Source: Spirochaetaceae bacterium (lineage in GTDB: Bacteria > Spirochaetota > Spirochaetia > Treponematales > Breznakiellaceae). From it: a stretch of 10,751 bases of DNA. Shown in pieces: positions 6,339-10,751 of the stretch. A program made the position numbers and the translations under genes. Below the pieces are notes generated by a model. It did no database searches and was not told the origin of the DNA. It saw nothing but the letters and a program-made list of their open reading frames with translations. The number at the start of each line of letters is the position of its first letter. The first letter of the stretch is position 1. The stretch is taken from positions 1 to 10,751 of the forward strand of contig JAIRMY010000020.1 of assembly GCA_031258335.1 (NCBI GenBank). Reading direction: 5' to 3'.

Positions 6339-6661
6339 TGGCGATGCAGCCCATTGACCTGCAAATTCTTTTTTCGCGGCTTGATACTGTCGCAAAAGAA
6401 ACCTCCGCGCAAACCGATGGGCTTACGTTGCGCGGCGCGATAAACGCCTCGGCCTTTGAAAAGCGAAACGAAGAAAAATCACGATCTGTAAACGAAGCGC
6501 AGGATACCGATAATGAACTTGAGGCGCTGAGTTCCGGTAAGAATCAGGACTCAAAAAATAAATCAGCAAAACAAAAATCGCAAAAAGAAAACGCGAAACA
6601 GGATAAGCGCCGTTTTTTTCACGACCCGTCTCTTGGCAACTATATTGATTTAACCGGATAG
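6338..6661 (+). CDS. Small charged protein of unknown function in the flagellar cluster
   Basis: This is a 107-residue hydrophilic protein. The first 25 residues (P-I-D-L-Q-I-L-F-S-R-L-D-x-V-A-K) look like a conserved helix. The middle (about 40-95) is K/E/S/Q-rich and probably disordered, and the end (H-D-P-S-L-G-N-Y-I-D-L-T-G) is compact and ordered-looking. There is no signal peptide or membrane segment. A P-I-D-L-Q start followed by a disordered middle is something I associate with small uncharacterised proteins next to fapA in other bacteria, but I cannot name a family. The ATG overlaps the fapA stop by one base (TAATG), with a GGGGA just upstream, so translational coupling is likely. 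The order fliA, fapA, this gene, then the SwrB-like gene suggests a motility or polarity role by association only. Confidence 0.7.
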   Translation: MAMQPIDLQILFSRLDTVAKETSAQTDGLTLRGAINASAFEKRNEEKSRSVNEAQDTDNELEALSSGKNQDSKNKSAKQKSQKENAKQDKRRFFHDPSLGNYIDLTG

Positions 6662-6673
6662 GGATTTTTCAAA

Positions 6674-7228
6674 TTGACAGCGGCTTATATTTTTTCAGCA
6701 TCGGCGCTGCTATTATCCATCGTGTCGTTTTTTGTAATATTTTTTTACGTAAAAAAGCGTACCGCCGTTGACAGAATTCCGGCGGAAACGCGGCGGGCAG
6801 TGTCCCTTATCATAAATGAAATAGAACGTATCACCGACCGCGATTCTGAATTGATTGAAGAACGGGTAAAAAAATTAAAATCGTTGATAGAGGATATAGA
6901 CCGCCGTATCGCCGCGTATGAACGGCAGGCAAAGAGTTATCAAACCGCCTGCGAAGCCCAAAAAAAAATAAAAGAAAAAAAAAACACGGAGGCAACGGAA
7001 ACATACCGCAGGCTGGGCAGAGCGTACGCGGCAAGAGAAACACCGCCGCCATTGAAAATAAGCGTATCAGAAAACCCGGAGGAGCGTTCTGCCGCTATAA
7101 CGCTCAAAGCAGCCGAATTATCAGCGGCAGGGGTGCCGGATAACGAGATAGCAAAACGCCTTCATATAACAGTAAACGAAGTAGAGATGGCTTTATTTTT
7201 ACGCCGGCACGGCGGCGCTGGCGTTTAG
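6674..7228 (+). CDS. Membrane-anchored coiled-coil protein with C-terminal HTH, SwrB/DUF6115-like
   Basis: At 184 residues it has an N-terminal membrane helix (about 5-26, then K-K-R), a long charged helix likely to form a coiled coil (about 38-115), a lysine-rich joint, and a compact C-terminal helix-turn-helix (about 144-178: E-L-S-A-A-G-V-P-D-N-E-I-A-K-R-L, then N-E-V-E-M-A-L). This layout matches DUF6115 and SwrB proteins. In Bacillus subtilis, swrB lies directly downstream of sigD (the fliA equivalent) and promotes flagellar assembly. Here the gene lies three genes after fliA. The start is TTG 6674, with AGGGA at 6660-6664; no in-frame ATG precedes the TM segment. The terminal HTH is more likely a protein-binding than a DNA-binding module, given the membrane anchor. 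The gene ends with its stop interlocked with the convergent RodZ-like gene. Confidence 0.7.
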   Translation: MTAAYIFSASALLLSIVSFFVIFFYVKKRTAVDRIPAETRRAVSLIINEIERITDRDSELIEERVKKLKSLIEDIDRRIAAYERQAKSYQTACEAQKKIKEKKNTEATETYRRLGRAYAARETPPPLKISVSENPEERSAAITLKAAELSAAGVPDNEIAKRLHITVNEVEMALFLRRHGGAGV

Positions 7229-8385
7229 GATTCCAGCTTAACCTGAATCAGTTTATAACGGTCATCTTCAAATACCCAGTAAATATCTTCGACAAGCACC
7301 TCGCCCGGGCCGCCAAGTTCCAGCGGTACGTTATGTCCGCCGCCTATTATCCAGATTTTAACGGCGGATGAATTTGATGCCCAAAAACGTATGCCATTCT
7401 GCGCCTGAATCGTCTGCTCCTCGTCCTTGACAAAATAACGCTCAGTGCGGTTCTGCCTGTTTGCCTCGCGCATGATTTCCCAGCGGAACATACAATACCC
7501 GCTGAAGACCGCTTGAAGGGTGAACGGATAGGCGCTCGGTCCTTCAAAGATGATGTTTCGTCCGGCGGCAGTTGCCGGAGGCTGGTCTGGAGCGGGGGTG
7601 TCCGGAGACACAGTTAAAGCGGCTTCCTGCTGATTGCCGGTGTTTAGTATCTCAAATCTAAGCTGCGCCCCGACATCGTTCCGGTTTTGCGCGTAGTCCA
7701 CGGCGCTTATGCGGAGTTCCGGGACGCCATCGCCGTTTATATCAGCCAGCGCTTCGTTATTCAAACCCAGCTTTATCTCTTTTCCCGGCGCGGCAAGCGT
7801 TATAACGTCTCCTATGGGACGTAACAAAATCTTGTAGCTGTTATCCGCGGCGGGAATTACCAGCGTATCGCCCTCGTAAAAACGATTTTCCAGAAATCCT
7901 TCCGTCAATGAGTATTCGACCGGCACCCGCACAATTTGTTCCTCGACCTTGACGTTCTTTGGCATCAAAAAAAAGTAATACGCCGAACCGCCAAGCAACG
8001 CGATAACCACGGCGGCAATCAGTATTTTAATTACAGTACGCGGAATATCTACCGGTGTATGAAGAAGCGGCTCAATGGGAACAGGCTGTTCCTGAATTTT
8101 AATGATACGGTAAGCGGAAAGCAGTTCTTTTACATCGAGTCCCAAATATTCGCCGTAGTTTTTCAGAAAACCCAAAAGATAGGTTTCCGCCGAAAACTGG
8201 GAAAAATTTTCGGACTCAAGCGCCATGATATGCCTGCGTGCCATGTTTATATCACGCGCCACGTCATCTACGGAAAGCCCTTTGCTTTCACGTTCCGCCT
8301 TTAAGCGCTCGCCTATGCTTTTTATTTTTCTGCCTGAATTTTCTACCGGCGGCTGCCGTTCATCCTGTTCCGATATTTTTCCCAT
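7225..8385 (-). CDS. RodZ-like protein: cytoplasmic HTH, single TM, periplasmic DUF4115
   Basis: This 386-residue bitopic membrane protein has three parts. Residues 24-92 are an HTH_25/Xre-type domain (G-E-R-L-K-A-E-R-E-S-K-G-L-S, then A-R-R-H-I-M-A-L-E-S-E-N-F). Residues 118-140 form one membrane helix. The periplasmic part includes a P/A-rich linker (258-274) and a C-terminal DUF4115 domain (about 287-386). RodZ links the actin-like MreB filament to the wall-elongation machinery. An extra periplasmic segment (about 150-255) contains D-I-N-G-D-G-V-P-E-L at 215-224, which resembles a calcium-binding loop. The start ATG at 8383-8385 has no strong ribosome site (CGGTG upstream). The lolA remnant ends nine bases upstream, so the two were probably one transcript. 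Its last four bases overlap the end of the convergent SwrB-like gene. Confidence 0.82.
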   Translation of the reverse strand: MGKISEQDERQPPVENSGRKIKSIGERLKAERESKGLSVDDVARDINMARRHIMALESENFSQFSAETYLLGFLKNYGEYLGLDVKELLSAYRIIKIQEQPVPIEPLLHTPVDIPRTVIKILIAAVVIALLGGSAYYFFLMPKNVKVEEQIVRVPVEYSLTEGFLENRFYEGDTLVIPAADNSYKILLRPIGDVITLAAPGKEIKLGLNNEALADINGDGVPELRISAVDYAQNRNDVGAQLRFEILNTGNQQEAALTVSPDTPAPDQPPATAAGRNIIFEGPSAYPFTLQAVFSGYCMFRWEIMREANRQNRTERYFVKDEEQTIQAQNGIRFWASNSSAVKIWIIGGGHNVPLELGGPGEVLVEDIYWVFEDDRYKLIQVKLES

Positions 8386-8394
8386 TTTGCACCG

Positions 8395-9068
8395 CTATTC
8401 TATATCCCTAAACAGAAAATCATTGTATAAATTTGCCGAACCCGGGGACTCGTACTCCAGAAAACGCCTCTCGGAAATTCCCTGATTCGTTTTTATGTCG
8501 GAAAAATCAAACTGAATCTGACTGTCCGCTATCGTTGTTCCCTGCATACGGCGTATTAAAAGACTCGCCGGATCAACGCTTAAAACTATCTCGCGGAAAC
8601 CCTCCGAGCCGTAACGCCGCGTAAGGCCAGTTTTATCGCTTTTTCACGCGAGCCATCGTCTATGGGCACCGGAGCAGGTCCTGTTATATACGCCGCCGCA
8701 AAATTCCGGCGCATCAATGAAAGCCCCTGCCGCGTCGCCATGTTCGCGCCGGAGGAACTTACGCTTTGATTCAGGATTGCACGGTACTCAGGAAGATAAA
8801 CCGTAAGCATATTACCGTTAAAAACTATTACCTGCCCCGCTGGGCTGGTAAAATCAATGCGCAGCAAATTGGGCGCCTTGTGTACGACCGTTCCATACAT
8901 ATCTACATTGCCCGAGCGTATAACAATGCGCGCCTCGTAATCATCAAACGCCGCGTACTTGTCTGAAACTTGTTCCAGAAACCTTTCCGCGGTAACGATT
9001 TGCTGGGCGTTTACTGTTACCGTAATGGCGATAAACAAAAAATAAACGCAAAAAAAACGGTTGTTCAC
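8395..9068 (-). pseudogene. lolA: LolA-like outer-membrane lipoprotein carrier, broken by a one-base frameshift
   Basis: The frame starts at GTG (9066-9068) with AGGGG six bases upstream (9075-9079). It encodes a signal peptide (residues 1-21, cut after V-N-A) and a LolA-type fold: F-L-E-Q-V-S-D-K-Y-A-A-F-D-D-Y-E-A, then L-R-I-D-F-T-S-P-A-G-Q, then L-P-E-Y-R-A-I-L. It stops at 8586 after 160 residues. A second frame takes over near 8622-8644 with T-R-R-Y-G-S-E-G-F-R-E-I-V-L-S-V-D, continues through Q-F-D-F-S-D-I-K-T-N-Q-G-I-S-E-R-R-F, and ends L-F-R-D-I-E at 8395. The two halves are consecutive parts of one family fold. Adding one base restores 224 residues, close to the usual LolA length. 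Candidate sites are the five-T run at 8640-8644 (A-run on the coding strand) and the TTA codon at 8622-8624. LolA carries lipoproteins through the periplasm. It could be a true pseudogene, a sequencing error or, less likely, recoding. Confidence 0.82.
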
Positions 9069-9096
9069 AAAAAACCCCTAGATACACGCCGTGATT

Positions 9097-9157
9097 AAAA
9101 CCGCCGTTTCCCATAAACCGGCCGCCCGCCAATACGCGGAAGCCTGACGGCGGTTTT
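9097..9157 (-). terminator. Hairpin terminator after tRNA-Leu
   Basis: AAAACCGCCGT (9097-9107) pairs perfectly with ACGGCGGTTTT (9147-9157) over 11 bp, enclosing 39 bases with some internal pairing. On the minus strand the stem ends in TTTT right after the tRNA 3' end, so it can act as its rho-independent terminator. It also separates the tRNA from the lolA gene downstream. Confidence 0.55.
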
Positions 9158-9158
9158 G

Positions 9159-9240
9159 TGCCGAGGATGAGATTTGAACTCACACGGCCTTACAGCCAGG
9201 GGTTTTAAGTCCCCGGTGTCTACCATTCCACCACCTCGGC
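9159..9240 (-). tRNA. tRNA-Leu (anticodon UAA)
   Basis: The reverse complement folds into a class II tRNA of 82 bases. The acceptor stem pairs GCCGAGG (9234-9240) with CCTCGGC (9160-9166), with discriminator A at 9159. The anticodon loop is CTTAAAA, with TAA at 9205-9207. A long variable arm follows (GGC, six bases, GCC), and the T-arm has GTGAG, loop TTCAAAT, CTCAT. The long variable arm plus UAA anticodon and A discriminator fit leucine. The anticodon stem GGGGA/CCCCT has an A31-C39 mismatch next to the loop and a G27-U43 wobble. CCA is not encoded and must be added. A good sigma-70 promoter precedes it and a hairpin follows, so it is a single-gene transcript. Confidence 0.95.
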
Positions 9241-9251
9241 GGTTCTTTTTT

Positions 9252-9280
9252 ATTCTACACGTTTTCAAAGGCAAGGTCAA
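9252..9280 (-). promoter_or_regulatory. Sigma-70 promoter of tRNA-Leu
   Basis: On the minus strand, TTGACC (9275-9280) and TAGAAT (9252-9257) are separated by exactly 17 bases, near the consensus -35 and -10. Transcription would start about 9245, a few bases before the mature tRNA 5' end at 9240. The -35 box covers the first base of a possible ATG (9280) of the divergent glycosyltransferase gene. Confidence 0.8.
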
Positions 9281-9342
9281 TGCCGGACCCGCAAACCGGC
9301 GCCCGCTGGACAGACGCAAGGCTTCGGCGGCATAATCTCTTG

Positions 9343-10389
9343 ATGAGAATCAGCGTTGATTGCAGGATGATAGACGCAAGCGGTATAGGCGCATACCTGA
9401 AAGGCTGCCTCCCTCGTTTTATTGAAACAGGACATGATTTTTTACTGATTGGAGACAGGCGGAAACTTGCCGCGTTCAGCGGCAAAGAAAACGTCCGCAT
9501 AATTCACTGCACGGTAAAGCCGTTTTCATTAAAAGAAATATTTTTTCCGCCCGCTGATCTAATAAACGCGGTGAACAAAACAGAACTGTTTTTTTCACCA
9601 TATTTTAATATACCGGCGCGTATCCGAGTTCCCGTTTATACAACGATACACGATATTATTTTCCCTGATATGCCTGAGCTCTGTTCCCGCGCTGGCCTTG
9701 CGGCGCGTATGTGGTTTTACCGCCGCGCCGTGAAGCTGTCAAAAAAAATATTTACCGTCTCTCTATTTTCAAAGAGCCGCATTGAACATCATTTGGGAAA
9801 AACAAAACCGGTAATTGTCGCGCACAGCGGCTTACAGGATAGTTATCCGCAAAAATCACGCCGCCGGACGGAGGGAAAAAAATATATCCTGTTCATAGGG
9901 AATATAAAAAAACACAAGGGGCTTTCCTGCTTGATAGAAGCGTTTCGGGATGCGCGTAATGCCGGACTCGATTATAAACTCGTCATAGTAGGCGAAAAAA
10001 ACAACTTCCGTACTTCGGGAGGGGAATATTTTTTTGACGATGATCATGTCCTGTTTACCGGATTTGTTTCCGATGAAAGGCTGCGGGAATTGCTCTGTGA
10101 AGCGGCGCTGCTTGTCCAGCCTTCGCTGTACGAAGGTTTTGGGCTTCCGCCTCTTGAGGCGCTTGCCTCGGGTACGCCCGCGCTTGTTTCTGACATTCCG
10201 GCGTTCAAAGAGATCTACGCCGGTTACCCCGTAACATACTTTGAAGCGGGAAACAGCGCCGCCTTAAGGGACAAACTCTTCGCATTGCTTGGAGACGGCA
10301 TTCCCCCGCGTGTTGAACTTGACTCAGACTTGCGGGAAAAGTATACGTTTTCCCGGACAACTGAGATTATATTACGGGAGGTACTATGA
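9343..10389 (+). CDS. GT4-family glycosyltransferase
   Basis: The 348-residue protein has the GT-B fold of family 4. The N-terminal acceptor half starts M-R-I-S-V-D-C-R-M-I-D-A-S-G-I-G-x-Y, and contains F-F-S-P-Y-F-N-I-P and T-T-I-H-D-I-I-F-P-D, with a K-K-I-F-T-V-S-L-F-S-K-S linker. The C-terminal donor half has Y-I-L-F-I-G-N-I-K-K-H-K-G, L-V-I-V-G-E, and the E-x7-E nucleotide-sugar motif, E264 to E272 (E-G-F-G-L-P-P-L-E). The related sugar transferases mostly use UDP- or GDP-sugars for envelope glycans; donor and acceptor are unknown here. I prefer ATG 9343 because M-R-I begins the first beta-strand, although it lacks a clear ribosome site. ATG 9280 has AAGG three bases upstream, but would add 21 unconserved-looking residues and overlap the tRNA promoter. 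The stop overlaps the next ATG (ATGA), implying coupling. Confidence 0.87.
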   Translation: MRISVDCRMIDASGIGAYLKGCLPRFIETGHDFLLIGDRRKLAAFSGKENVRIIHCTVKPFSLKEIFFPPADLINAVNKTELFFSPYFNIPARIRVPVYTTIHDIIFPDMPELCSRAGLAARMWFYRRAVKLSKKIFTVSLFSKSRIEHHLGKTKPVIVAHSGLQDSYPQKSRRRTEGKKYILFIGNIKKHKGLSCLIEAFRDARNAGLDYKLVIVGEKNNFRTSGGEYFFDDDHVLFTGFVSDERLRELLCEAALLVQPSLYEGFGLPPLEALASGTPALVSDIPAFKEIYAGYPVTYFEAGNSAALRDKLFALLGDGIPPRVELDSDLREKYTFSRTTEIILREVL

Positions 10390-10751
10390 AAATAACAGCT
10401 TACCGCGATGTGAATTTTGGCGGGCTTATAACACGGCTTGCCATATCCGCAAGTCTATTCGGGAAGGATGAAAAGCTTACCGGCATTTTATTCGCCGAGG
10501 CCGGAGCGGGCGGCGCTTTGGACGGCGGGACGGCTCCGGTAATCGAGGCGGCGGCGCGGCAAATCGCGGAGTACGCGCTGGGGAAACGCCGCAGCTTCGA
10601 CATACCGCTTGCCTACAGCGGGACGGATTTTCAGATGAAGGTGTGGAGGGCGCTGCTTGACATACCGTACGGCGAGACTTGTACATACCGGGACATAGCC
10701 CGCGCCGCGGGAAACGGCGCCGCCTGCCGCGCGGCAGGCGGCGCCGTTTCC
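10386..10751 (+). CDS. ogt: Methylated-DNA-protein cysteine methyltransferase, 3' end outside window
   Basis: The frame is open from ATG 10386 to the window end (122 codons, no stop). A GGGAGG site at 10377-10382 supports the start, which overlaps the glycosyltransferase stop. Residues 82-105 read F-Q-M-K-V-W-R-A-L-L-D-I-P-Y-G-E-T-C-T-Y-R-D-I-A, the helix-turn-helix region of Ogt/Ada-C proteins. A-C-R-A-A-G-G-A-V follows as in the family's A-x-R-A-V-G-x-A block with the arginine finger. The catalytic P-C-H-R motif would lie just beyond the edge and cannot be seen. The enzyme removes O6-alkyl groups from guanine by transferring them to its own cysteine. The last 42 bases form a perfect palindrome, so the sequence at the edge should be treated with some caution. 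Confidence 0.87.
   Translation, partial: MKITAYRDVNFGGLITRLAISASLFGKDEKLTGILFAEAGAGGALDGGTAPVIEAAARQIAEYALGKRRSFDIPLAYSGTDFQMKVWRALLDIPYGETCTYRDIARAAGNGAACRAAGGAVS
10710..10751. repeat. Perfect 42-bp palindrome at the window end
   Basis: The arm 10710-10730 (GGAAACGGCGCCGCCTGCCG, then C) is the exact reverse complement of 10731-10751, with no loop and no mismatch. It runs flush to the last base, so the symmetry may extend beyond. It lies inside the ogt frame (about residues 109-122). Confidence 0.97.

Noticed and set aside
6489..6514. TAAA and CCGATAAT inside the small protein gene as a sigma-28 promoter for the SwrB-like gene
   Set aside because: The spacer is 14 rather than about 16 and the site lies within coding sequence. 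It is too weak to list without transcript data.
7201..7224. GC-rich hairpin at the convergent gene ends as a terminator
   Set aside because: The stem is only about five pairs and no clear T-tract follows on either strand.
8433..8624. Plus-strand frames opposite lolA and the RodZ-like gene
   Set aside because: These are shadows of the minus-strand genes. The region is explained by the second half of the frameshifted lolA.
8636..8650. Programmed -1 frameshift in lolA
   Set aside because: The coding strand reads CGT GAA AAA GCG, which is not a canonical X-XXY-YYZ slippery site, and no downstream structure is evident. A mutation or read error is simpler.

Overview
The window looks like chromosomal DNA of a spirochaete, most likely a Treponema-type organism of moderate G+C. 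The basis is a flagellar block in the order flhG, small two-TM protein gene, fliA, fapA, together with genes typical of a diderm envelope: a LolA-type lipoprotein carrier and a RodZ-like cell-shape protein. The assignment rests on gene content and order as I remember them for treponemes, not on a database search.

Left edge (1-429): the 3' end of an insertion sequence, made of the C-terminal tail of a DDE-type transposase and a two-copy terminal repeat. It is followed by a short reading-frame remnant and a sigma-28-like promoter directly in front of flgG.

Plus-strand flagellar cluster (430-7228): flgG (distal rod), a FlgJ-type rod-binding protein with a repeat-encoded tail, an inverted repeat that may be a terminator, flhG (flagellar number and placement ATPase), a two-TM protein with an acidic tail, the flagellar sigma factor fliA, a Jag_N-FapA fusion, a small charged protein, and a TM/coiled-coil/HTH protein that resembles SwrB in layout and position. 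Spacing is tight from 2823 onward. Three of these genes appear to start with TTG (2823, 4383, 6674).

Minus-strand block (7225-9240): a RodZ-like HTH/TM/DUF4115 protein, whose stop interlocks with that of the last flagellar gene. Immediately upstream of it lies a lolA-like gene broken by a one-base frameshift. Further upstream are a hairpin terminator and a tRNA-Leu(UAA) with a clear sigma-70 promoter.

Right edge (9343-10751): a GT4 glycosyltransferase whose stop overlaps the start of a methylated-DNA-protein cysteine methyltransferase (ogt). The ogt gene is cut by the window end, inside a perfect 42-bp palindrome.

No gene-free stretch exceeds 300 bases. The longest are 232-429 (IS end, frame remnant, promoter) and 1732-1877 (inverted repeat, flhG leader). 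I see no clear novel defence or mobile system. The best leads are the terminal palindrome, the lolA frameshift, the IS junction in front of flgG and the poorly known small proteins around fliA.
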